NCBI GenBank assembly: GCA_030077755.1
Contig: JAQJZZ010000018.1
Span: 1,674,001-1,738,000 of the forward strand
From: Filosporella fistucella
Taxonomy: Eukaryota > Ascomycota > Leotiomycetes > Helotiales
DNA length: 64,000 nt
Reading direction: 5' to 3'
Shown here: piece by piece, positions 46,451 to 57,300 of the stretch
How the letters are laid out: each line of letters begins with the position of its first letter
How positions within the stretch are numbered: the first letter of the stretch is position 1
Notes under the pieces: generated by a model
The model's input: the letters and a program-made list of their open reading frames with translations, nothing else
Told to the model about the DNA's origin: nothing
The model's database searches: none
Translations under genes and position numbers: made by a program

Positions 46451-47691
46451 GCTTGTTCGACTGTTGTGTTTTGATGTGTGATTGACAAAAGTGGGCAATG
46501 ACGTGAAGTGCACTTTGACTTTATGTCTCGGCTGAGGACGAAGTCTCACTTTCTCCCACCTTTCTCCAATTATGCAGTTTGAAAGCCTTTCCACGACAGC
46601 TAAACAGAAGATACGAACCGGGTAATTTCTTTTGGGATCGGTTTTTCTCAGTTTGCTAATCCTATCATGCTAAGTGCCTGGCCAGTTGTAATTCGACGAT
46701 CTTCAAATGGCTTGCTCGCTCGGCTTTTAAGATGAATGGTCAGAAAGGCCGACGGCATCAAGTGATGGTAGCAAATCCCTAAGCTACAGATATGGATTGT
46801 AAGCCCCTCTCTTGTTCCGTTACTCCGTATTTACCGTTCAAAATTGGCAGATGAATACTGTACCAGAGATTGAGCTGTTCTTGTCTGAATCACGTGAGAC
46901 CAGCCTTTTTCGTCTCGCCGGCGAGGAACCTGAATTAACCCAGTTGAATAGTTTGAAGAAGCTACTTTAAATCACCTATGTTTGTATCGTTGGTTCATAT
47001 TTTGGAGTTGAGCAGCAATCATTCAAATTTTTCTTTTTGGCAAAGACACTCTCGGGTTCCGGGCAAGTCTCGACGGATGAGGCTTTGAGCTCGGTCTTCT
47101 ATCCTGATGGGCATCCACTTATATCTTTATCCTTTGTATTACTTCTACCCATGGTTCGTTTGACTCTTTTCTCGCCAAAGAATCACAGCATTTTGCATTG
47201 ATTTCGCATGGTTCATCTCCTTCTGCACTCCACACACAATCTCAATCCCTCTCACTCGGCACGGGACGGGAGGCCACTCTGTTGGGCCGCTACCAGCATT
47301 CAGGACGTCTAGTCGCCAAAGAATGGATCATCCACGCTATATTAGAACATCACTAACAATTCATGTGGGCTGTGCGGCAAGGTTTACAATGAATGATGAT
47401 TGACGTCTCTAGGAATGCAGACGTTGTGCCTGTATCTTGTACTTTGAAGCATCTCAGCTGCCGAGGGGCCAAAATCAGTCTGTTTCTTCTCAAGCTACCT
47501 GGTATTTGAAATAGATATTGGGTTTCAACTCCGATATGAGTGCTAGATATGAAATGTATGTCCTGTGATCTTGTTCACTGAAGTCTTCAGTCACTCTTCC
47601 CATCATCTTGCAATAATATCCCTTGCGTTCCTCATAATCGATTGACGAAAGATCCTCGTCTGGAAAATATCATCTACCTTTGCGATCCACC
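46451..47691. other. Divergent spacer, M20 gene / MNN1-like pseudogene
   Basis: No gene recognised. Promoter of the M20 gene and the former promoter of the mannosyltransferase lie here. Confidence 0.45.
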
Positions 47692-49353
47692 ATGTACAAT
47701 ATCCTTGAATTGCCACGAGAAAGTACATCCTACTCCATCATGGGAGCCTTAAGGCCAACGGTTTCAAAAAGGTTGTATCCGGCAGTTCTCGCAGCCGCTA
47801 CTCTCAGCATTTTATTTTGCGTATACTCCTCTCTTTCACCGAGTCCTCCTCATAACCCCCCTACTACCAAGCTTGACACACAAAACGCAAACCAGAAATC
47901 ATCTCCAGTTTCTAGAAGTGCATTAGAACAAGTTGCATTCTATTTCTAGAAGTATTTACTTGAGGGACCAAACTATGGCTCTCAATTCGGAGAGCTGGGC
48001 CAAAGGGTGCAGCTTCTCACAAAGTGGGAAAAAGCCTCATGGGCTCATCCTGAAGATACTCTGCTCAGGACTGCCACTGAGCAGGTTGCAACCTACACCT
48101 TCCCATTCATTCAAAAGCCTAGCAATCCGCTCGATCCCATTCCTCTCTCTTCCCTTCGCCATACCTATATTCCTGGATTGAGAGGCATCGTCATCCCAGT
48201 AAGAATTCCCAATTTCAGATTTGCACGTCACCTAGTCGTCAGTCTCCGCAAGGTCTTGGGGACTCAAAATTACCAATACAGATAATATACGCAGGCGAAG
48301 ACGACCTCCCACACCCCTACCGCAAAATCCTCGATGCCCTCGTCGAAGACATAGAATTCCTCGACGTCCTAAGCATTCTCAACAACGAGAGCATGCAGCT
48401 CGACACAAGTTGGGCTATCAAACCCTTCGCTGTCTTAGCTAGAACTTTCGAACAAGTTATTCTCCTCGACGCAGATGCAGTTTTCCTTCAACCTCCTGAA
48501 ATACTACTCGAACAGAAAGGATACAAGGAAACGGGTGCTCACCTTTTCCACGATCGCCTTCTATGGCAACATGCATTCAAAGAATGGCATGGATGGTGGC
48601 GAGAGGAGATGGCACATCAGAGTCTTAGTCACACGCTCATGAAATCCCTTGTCTGGACACACAAGAATACGCCAAAGAAGGTGATTAGGGCGTTGTAGTG
48701 ATGGATAAAAGCCGAACACCAGTATTCATGGCTTTACTTCATATCTGCTGGCAGAACACAAAAGCAGTCCGAGAGGCAATCACATATAAGATGAAATACG
48801 GCGACAAAGAAAGTTGGTGGTTTGGACTAGAATTATGTGGTTTTCCCTATACATTTGAAGAACACTATGCTGCCGTAATCGGCTTCACGGACAAATCAGA
48901 GGAGGAAGGGAGAGTATGTGGATTCACTATCGCTCATACAGATGAGGAGGATAAGTTGATATGGTATAACGGCAGTTTACTCAAGAATAAAGCGGTGGAT
49001 CAGAAAACGTATTTGGTGCCCAGGTATTGGATGGTGGATGCTACTTGGGAAAAGGGAAAGACCAAGGGGGGTATGAGTTGTATGAAGGGTGGCAAGGTTA
49101 GAGAATTAAGCGGGAAGGAGGGAAGGAGGGAAGGAGGGAAGGAGGGAAGGAGGGAAGGAGGGAAGGAGGGAAGGAGGGAAGGAGGGAAGGAGGGAAGGAG
49201 GGAAGGAGGGAAGGAGGGAAGGAGGGAAGGAGGGAAGGAGGGAAGGAGGGAAGGAGGGATAGTGGCTGTGGGAATGGAGCCTTATGGAATGATGTTAGTT
49301 ATCAAGATAAACAAATGTAAAAGCAGCAAGATAAGCTTGAAAAGACAGTTCTG
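47692..49353 (+). pseudogene. Degenerate MNN1-type alpha-mannosyltransferase
   Basis: The 5' part encodes a type II membrane protein: MYNILELPRES, a membrane anchor (LYPAVLAAATLSILFCVYSSL) and a Pro/Ser stalk. Further on come PGLRGIVIPV, PIQIIYAGEDDLPHPYRK, the donor-binding ILLDADAVFLQPPE (DxD motif), MDKSRTPVFMALLHICWQN and WWFGLELCGFPYTFEEHYAAVIG, the order of the Mnn1 family that adds alpha-linked mannose to glycans in the Golgi. Four breaks are seen: TAG at 47947-47949 where Trp fits (FYF-W-KYLLEGP); a one-base loss at about 48268-48270 in a run of A; another frame change near 48657-48662; and TAG at 48686-48688 where Ser is expected (GD-S-GVVVMDKS). The last part runs into the purine repeat at 49112. 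No intron removes these breaks, though a 42-nt intron from a poor GTTTCT donor could just skip the first. Confidence 0.8.
49112..49259 (+). repeat. 148-bp tandem repeat of GGAAGGAG (pure purine strand)
   Basis: About 18 uninterrupted copies of the 8-base unit GGAAGGAG, with only A and G on the plus strand. Because eight is not a multiple of three, translation gives a 24-bp/8-residue repeat (GKEGRREG). It sits in the 3' part of the degenerate mannosyltransferase and is preceded by related KGGKVRELSGK coding. Such polypurine tracts can form triplex DNA and vary in length. Confidence 0.93.
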
Positions 49354-49708
49354 AGAATTGTGAATATGCCGTATAAACTCTTGTCAGGGTAAGCGAGGTG
49401 GAAAGGGGGATCTTGGCATGGTTCTGCATTTCACATCCTCGATTCCCACACTCAAGATGACAGGTTATAATAACCATGTGTAGAAGTATTTTCAATTCAG
49501 CGTCCGAATGAACACGTTTTGTCATAGAGACAAAATAATAGAACCACTGTACAAAAAAAGAAGAGGTAAAACAACGCCATTACACCTTTAATGCTCCGAA
49601 ACCCCATAAACTGCTCGCCGAAACACCATCCATCGATCCATACATCCAAGGCGTCTTTCCCTTACCATCCTGAGATCTATCTATCCAACATGCAAGAAAT
49701 CATCAAAG
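49354..49708. other. Short convergent spacer
   Basis: Nothing recognised between the pseudogene and the stop of the coiled-coil membrane protein gene. Confidence 0.45.
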
Positions 49709-51545
49709 CTACCTCTCCCACCGCCCTTCCACATCAACTCTCTCACCACCAGCGATCCTCCGTCCCCCTTGGCTGCCACTTCCATACAAATACTCCATCA
49801 ATTTACTCTTCTGCTTCTCTCTTACGCCTCCCAGATAACCACTGACTTCCTCTAATCCCCTGATCTGCTCTTGCACACCGAGTGTACTGCCATTAACTCT
49901 CACCAGAGGACTAACAAGTTTCTTCCTCAGATGTTCGAGGTTCGCTTTTAGCATCAGGAGTTTGCGGTTATGGTCTTCTAGTATACTCTTATTCTGCACC
50001 GTCTTGGCACGGATATTACTGAGTAATTTCTTGTTCCTCTCAAATTTGTGAAGGGTACTTGCGTCGGGACCGAGGAGCTTGGTCCAGAGTGATGAGAGCA
50101 GATCGTCTTGAGCGGAGTCCTGAGCATCGGACTCGCGAGCGACAGTTCGTGCTAGGTTGCCGAATTGGCGATCGATGGCCTCAAAAAGGGAGAAGAGGGC
50201 GAGGGAGTGTTGAAGTTCGGAATTTATGGATTCTTCGAGGACGGAGAGGAACTCTGTGAATGTTCGTTGAAGGGTTTGGCGGGTTCGCTGTTGCGATGAA
50301 ATACCAAATACAGAGGTTGCTAATGCACCTATGCGAGTGGGAGTTCCTGATGGGTTCTCGAGAACACCTACTCGACTTAATAGAGTATGAACGTTGTCGA
50401 AAGCTGATGTTATAGCCGAAGGCGGCACAAGTTGGAGCTGTGACAGTTCACGTCTGGCCCAGTCCATTACTATTAAGATTCTGAACCATGTTAGATGTGC
50501 CTCAGGAAGTGGGATTAGCTGCCTACCCATCAACATCTCCATCCACATTCGCGAAAAACCTCGTCAACTCAATAGCCAAAGTCTTGAGACTATCACTCAA
50601 ATCATCCAACTCCTTCACAATGATAGGAGCTGAAGTCATATTTGTTGTTCGTACGCTCTCTCCAAGGTCCCACACGGCTACACCTGTCGCTTGCAGATCT
50701 CCAATTTGTTGGACACCATTCTCAGAATAGAAAATGAGAGGCTCAAATGCCTTTGCAAGGCCTGCAACCTTTACGAGATCCGGGACTGGAGGAGGAACAC
50801 CGGGTTGTATTAGGGATCGGAAAGCTAGCATAGAAAGAAATCCGACCAGGATAGAAAAGAGTAAGGAGGCCCACGAATTTGTGACCTTTTTGTAGCTATT
50901 CCCAATGAAGGAAAAGGCAGCCTCAAATGGCTCAGTACGGTGTTGCACCTCCGCGCGCATCGCAAATCGAATATCTCCCAAAGGTCAGCAAAGTCAATAC
51001 ACGGATAAGAGGTTCATACAATTATTAGGGTTCTCAAGTGTTGGTACAACATCCTCTATCGGCTCTTGCTTTACAACTCCACCAAACGTATTACCAAACT
51101 CCTTTGAGCCTGCAGGATATGGATCAGGACTTGGACTCCTCCTCTTCTCTGGTGATAAGGATCCAGTGGGTAATCTCGTTCTCAACGCAGCAGCCAGTGT
51201 CTCGTCCTCTCCATCATCGGCGCTCTCATAATCTGGGCTACTACCCCTCGAATCCCTACCTCTATCTCTCAAATTCGAACCCTTATTCCAGAAGCCGCTG
51301 CTGCGATTGCCGTTTCCGTCCCTTCGCCATGCCGGCGGACTGAATCTGCCTCCCGATACCGATTCTGCCATCTCGGATTCGGTGTCTGAGCGGAAGCCAG
51401 AATGATGGGAAGGGTAGCCAAAGCGGGGCGACTGGCCTATCTCGCTGCTTCCGGGTTCGAAGTCTTGCAGAGAGGCGTCCAAAGAAGGGTGGTCGTCGAA
51501 GAGGCCTTCCAGCTCCTCGATCGTCGGCGCCCTGGTGGTGCTCAT
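49709..51545 (-). CDS. Fungal membrane-anchored coiled-coil protein, function unknown
   Basis: Exons, complement of 49709-50480, 50527-50974 and 51020-51545, encode 581 residues with agreeing phases. The start at 51545 gives MSTTRAPTIEELEGLFDDHP; the frame extends further upstream without a better start. Residues 1-175 are disordered, Ser/Gly/Arg-rich, with an acidic SADDGEDE patch. One clear membrane segment (WASLLFSILVGFLSMLAFRSL) lies at about 208-230, followed by a mostly helical region: LVKVAGLAKAFEPLIFYSENGVQQIGDLQ, RTFTEFLSVLEESINSELQHSLALFSLFEAIDRQF, and a carboxyl coiled coil (LLMLKANLEHLRKKLV). The layout, a disordered amino tail, one anchor and a long helical domain, resembles organelle-surface or tethering proteins, but I recognise no named family. 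Confidence 0.82.
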
Positions 51546-54366
51546 TGTTTCGGGGTTCGACTTGGAAGTGTGCGCGGGGTAAAGGGTTGTTTCTGACGTG
51601 CAGGATGTAGAGATATGCAAAAAGGAGGACGGCGAAGGCTATGAAAGTACTTGGGGCGATGGTAAGAGATATTAATGCGACGTTGATGTGGTTCTCGATA
51701 GTGAGTATGGACATCTCACGTCTGCCTAGAAGTGATTCAATCGCGTGACGCGAATCGACTGAGTCCGTCTTGATAAAGCGATTGAGGTTGAAGAAGTAGA
51801 TGCGACAGGGAAGGGGTGGAAGATGTTTGAAGAATAGAAAGATAGGGACTGAGGAACAGAGATGGCCTGAAGAGGTGGTGTGGGGTTGAGAAGAGCTTGG
51901 GGGGTAGGTGGTAGGTGGTAGGTAGGGTAGTACGGAGAGAGTACTTCGTACAGTTGAGACTTTGCGCTTGCCAGCCACTGGATTTGATTCCCTGCGAACT
52001 GCACTTCACTTCACTTCATTGCACTGACCTCGAATTACTCATCCAAACAGAAGGAACTTATTGATGGTGATGGTTGTTTTGCTGGCGGGCAGTGGTGCTG
52101 CGTTGTCCACGATTGACCTTGAAGGAAGGATGTTAGACGTGTGGTGGGCGGTGGAGGGGGAACTGAACTGAACAGACGAGGCTGGGCCAATCGTTATCGC
52201 TATCAGCTAGATGCAGGGGCATTCACAGGGCCTCAATCGCTGCGGCCCGTCACTAGGGACCAATAAGACTGCCCTATTTTTACTCCCTTGAAACAGCCGG
52301 GACTTGACAAGAAGAAACCGTAAATCAGCCCAGTCCCTTACATGCGAGTACATCAGGAAGTACCTTCGGATGATCTCCAGCCATCTCGAAGTCTTTGCAT
52401 GTTTAAGAACTATGTGGATAGTTGTGAAACCGTTTTGAATGATCTATTTGGGACTTTCTTGCCAAGTCAGTTCTCAACGGAATAACTGGAGAATAGCGAC
52501 ATGTTGGACAGACTTTGTCAAGAAAGGGTCTGACATAATGGCGCATATAATGCAAAGGCTACTTTGCCCGTCATGGTTCAGAAGCAATACTTGGTGTTAG
52601 CTCTTTAACAGTCGATTGTTATCCAGTATAAACAGTGGAGGTGTAGGAAGTGGGATAAGGAAGCTATCCCTTTTCTATTCTACTTGTACTTCCAAATGGA
52701 GTCAAGCAACAAGTTATCCCACATTGCACTATTTGGCATTATCCCAGAGAACAGACTCCCAAGTCAGAGATCCTCTTTCTGATTAATATATTTTGATTCA
52801 CGGCTTGCAGCGATTAAGAATTAGATTCGGGGGATTTCCCAGCATTAATAACACACAGCAAAGCTCTCAAATCGCTCGAAGCCGGAGTATCATAATATAC
52901 AGCATTTCTGATAGCAGTTGAAAGATTATCACTGGTCCATCCCCAAAAGCCCAGAGCCTACAATCTCAACTTCGCATCTCGACTGTCCTCACCCCGTCAT
53001 ACCCAAAAATATCACTCCCTCCCCTCCTACACACAAACATACATACCCACCAACACCCACCTCTCTAAATAGCATACCCTCCCGTCTCTCGCACCCAACA
53101 TACAAAAACTTCACATGCAACAACCCCTCTCCATCATCTCACTCCAATCCCAAGGACCCGTAAACCGCCCATATGTTCTAATCATCTAGTAACACGTTCC
53201 CAATAGGCCGGTTATATGTAACCCAACAACTCGGCCGGTGTGCATCGTAGGCCTACCCTGTACTCGCGGTGATCTCTGGTGTGTGGTAACATGGTATAAC
53301 AATGTCGAGAGTCCCAACTTTGGGAATAATTTCTGGGTTTTCTTCTTCTCTCCTCTTTCTGTTCTGAGATGAACTATATCTTGAATGCTTATTGAGCACT
53401 TTATCAAAGTAAGACAGATAGAAAATGTGAAATGCCTTCCTCCTCTCAGCAATCTAACGATTCTCTGTACCACCTCGTAAGCGTCCCTCTGAATACCCTA
53501 TAACCACCCTCAATCCCTTCCATAAACTAATAACCCCCTCCCAGCATACCCCACAACTTCCCTCCCATCCACCACCAGCCTATACTCCCTCTTCCAACCC
53601 ACCAGCATATAAATCACAATCTCAATACCGTTCTCAAACCCACTTCCACCCAGCTCAAAATACCAACTCTACTACTCTCTCTACCACCACACGAAACCAG
53701 ATATACTCCGTCACCTATCTAGAAGAAGATGAGATAGAAATACGGAAGACAAGGAAACGGGGAACGAGGTGCTTATCAGCTGTTATAGGCAGTATGGTTT
53801 TGTTGGTCGTGGTTATAGGTATCGCGGCGTGGTTTGGGATGATGGCGCAGTTTCATGTTGGGAAGTGAGGATTTGTTGGGGATTTTGAATGTGGTATAGG
53901 AGGGACTGAGGTAGAACAGGAGGTGAAAAGATTGGATGTGGGATTGGCCGGAAAGGATCAGATGGAGTTCGGTTGGAGTTCTTCTGTGAAGCAGGAGTGA
54001 TTTTGGCAGCGTGGAACAATGATATAGAAGGCGTTCAGGAGTAGGGATATGGAACGAGACTAAGCATCTATACCAAAACACAAAATTGGAATGAAAATCA
54101 CATGAAAAAAGTCCTCGGAAAGAATAAGGTTCATCGAAAGCCATTTCATGCCTCAATGCTATGCTACGCTATGCCACATAATCTATCTACAAATCAGAAG
54201 GTCAAGGCTTCGCTACCCTTGCTCGCCATCCATTCCCTGAGCTATGCGGAAAAAATGTTTCATTTCCTCCATATTTGTTTTGGGTATTGCACAAACTATC
54301 CCCGTTATCCCTCCATCGAAGATAACGATGTCAGTTTTTCCCTCGCTATTGCAATCCATAATTGTT
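51546..54366. other. 2.8-kb gene-free stretch
   Basis: Holds the promoter of the coiled-coil membrane gene and the 3' end of NUP145. Small simple repeats occur: three copies of GGTAGGT at 51903-51923 and three of ACTTC near 52003-52018. The plus strand from about 52930 to 53700 is C-rich and G-poor. Several frames here (51726-52009, 53776-54156) are open only because of this bias. No gene is supported. Confidence 0.45.
51903..51923. repeat. Three tandem copies of GGTAGGT
   Basis: Exact 7-base unit repeated three times, about 360 bases upstream of the coiled-coil membrane gene start. Probably a simple-sequence slip product. Confidence 0.7.
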
Positions 54367-57300
54367 TTATCTTGCACTAGTCATTACTCCCCTATAATAT
54401 TCCAAGCTGAGCTCCATAGAGTGTTTCAGATAGTTGTCTTCTGTGAGAGGAAGCTTGAGAATCTTGTGGATGTTGTACGTCTGTCAAATATTAGCTTTTG
54501 ATTCAAGAGTGAAAGTGGGGCAACTTACGTCTCCATGCTTGCTCCGAGCAATAGAATTCTTGGCCACTACTCCACCGATAGTCTCTACTGCCACAATCTC
54601 CATGAAACCTGGATGCCGTGCTGATTCGAGAACGGCAGGAAGACTCCCCAGCAACCTCTGAAGAACCACATCATTCACGCCATAAGCCTTCTTTTCACCA
54701 TCAATCAGGTCGAGAAAATCCTTGTAAATACCTCCGCCAAGGTGCCAATCCGAGATGGTATTTTCTTTGCCATGGAAGCGCTCAAGAAGCTCTCGAAGAG
54801 TATCATAATCCATTTCAACCACGGCCTTTGGTGCAACTTCCTTGCTGAACGTGCGATGAGCTTCAATGAAGGCACCAGCTTTGACCAAGCATTCGACTTC
54901 TGCTCGAGGATCTCTCTCCACACTCCGCATGAACAGAGCTTTAGCCTCCCAGATCCACGCAGAAGGAATCTTGAAATTTTGTGTGAGAGTGATGAAGTTC
55001 AAGCTATCCTCGGTGCCGATTCGATCTGCGTGACGAGCAAGATGATCTTGAATTGATTTGGCCCTCGCATCATCAGATGTCAAATGAAGAAGAACGAATG
55101 TTGCCTCCAGCCAACTGCCCTCATTTGTAAGCTGAGAAGCAAATGAGATTGTATTCCGGTCAGCCTTCTCCTCACTGCTGCCTTCCCTTGAATACTCCCT
55201 CGCACCGCATGCAATAAGGGCTTGGCATAATTGCCACGAAAGGCGAATATCAAGTGGAGATAATTGCGAATTCTCAGGGCAGAGGACATCTTCGAGGACT
55301 GCATCATCATATGTAATGAGTTTCAGCAATCCCCACAGCAGATCTTCACGTCCAGCATGCTCAACATCATCCCAAAGCATGGAAACCTTTTGCTCAGAGT
55401 ACCATGGCACAGGTCTTGCACTTTCCTTTTGATTGAACAGATCCTGCGCAAACATTTCGACTGCATCCTCGATACGTTGATTGGACTGAATGCCGTACCA
55501 GAGACGAAGTCCAAATGCCTGACGCCAGTCGAGACCAAAGCGTTTTGAGATAACGAAAGATGGAACCCGGTCTTCTACGGCTCCCTTAGAGCCATCGCAG
55601 ACGCAGACATTGCCAGCAAGCATCTCATAGATGGCTCGAATTGGTTGGCTGAATTCGGACAGAGATTGTGACTTGCGCCAATCATCGAGTTGTTGCCGCA
55701 TATCCTTTCGCATGCTATCATTGCTTCCGATGAGTGCCACGAGAGTTGCCAAATGGAAATCACCGCTGCTCACTAGAAATCCACATGCATCAGCAACTTT
55801 GAAACCTGCCAAGGACGCAATTGCTTTCTCTTCATCGGTGCTGCCAAGCGCAACATGTTTGGAGGAAACATCAGCAACGAGCTTTTGCCAAAAAGTCGAG
55901 AGTTTCTCTTTCTGTAAACGTTCCAGAGCTCCATGAACATGATGTAACTCTTCTGGAACCTCAATGGGATCGAAAAGAACACTGGCAAGTTGCCAAACAA
56001 GCTTCTCATGAAGAGCTGCAGGGTCTCGGACATCCAGTTCGTCGTAGAAATCAGCAAAAGAAAAGTCTGATGGAAGGTTGGCAAACGGAACATCTGACGA
56101 ATCGTCAATAGTAGCCAATGCAATGTGCTTTTTCAAACGGTCTGCTGCAGCCTGTAATTGGTCAACATGAGTTAAGGCAACTTCGCATTGAAAAATTTAC
56201 CTCATTCGAGAATTTTGCAAATCGGATATCTCTGCCTTCGGAAACAACGCCCCCTTTCAGAATTGTGAGCAAACCATCCTGGTCTCGTGCACGCCGAGAA
56301 GATCTGCCAAAAGGCTTTGCATTGGGTGGTGCAGCGTAAACTAAGGTGCCATCTGGGCCCCAGCTAGGTTTCATAGAGTCGTGAAAAGCGCGTTCCTTTG
56401 ATTCCATATTGGAAGTGTCATGGTCACCGGTTTTTGGTCTCTTCGCGTATGGCCACTAAAACACAATCTTTAGTTAATATTCTTTTATTTGCTACGTACA
56501 TGAGCGGGCGCAACTGACGGCCCTCATATCACCATCACAAGATTTCAAATGCGGAAAGGAGCACCAACCTCAAACCCTTTCGCTGTCGCTGGAACTTTTG
56601 CAACCTTAACTGGACTTCTGGCTTGACCAAGAAGAGAATTCATCAAATCAATGCTGGTAGCAAAACCACGTCCATCAGATACGACTCGTCTGGGCATTGG
56701 TGTGTGTTCAGCGTCAAGTCTTGTATCGTTGCCGTGAACATCGATTAAACTCTTAAGAAGTGCTCGGTCTTGCTTTTGTGGGCTGACCGTGCTCTTCAGA
56801 GCATTTGCCCAATCGTCTCCAGCTGAAAACTTTTGCTTCAAAGGAGTGCCTGAACTTTTCATTGGCCTCATTCTTGCTCTCATCATGGCTCCAGGTGTCT
56901 GCGTAACAACATTCATATCGTCACCTTCAGTTTGCGAGTCCTCATCAAGCTCCGCGGTATTGTCAAATTGAGGATAAGAGCCCGCCATATCTTGATCCAC
57001 AATGTTGACAGATTCGCCATCTTGAAAAACGTCGTCTTGGTCCATTGGCTCTTCGACGCCGTTCTCAGATTGCGAACCCACGGAGCGCTCATCTAAAAAA
57101 GACTCGCGTTCCTCCTGATTATACTCTTCTCCCATTTCTTCGTCTGCGTACACTTCTTGATCGTCGAAAGCCCCAGGAAGTACTTTCTTCTTGTTTCTGA
57201 ACTCGAAGGTGTCATCTGGATCAGACTCCGTGTAGGTCAATTGGGATGTCGAAGCGAACGACTCATCATGTTGAATTGACCGTGGTGTTCGCATCTTAGG

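Noticed and set aside
47692..49353. Repeat-induced point mutation as the cause of the mannosyltransferase and BTB copy B decay
   Set aside because: Single-base losses and a Tyr-to-stop change are not C-to-T type, and copies A and C show no obvious mutation load. I could not compute dinucleotide indices.
48698..49354. Intact 218-residue gene with GKEGRREG repeats
   Set aside because: It is the 3' part of the broken mannosyltransferase; the repeat translation is a by-product of the purine tract.
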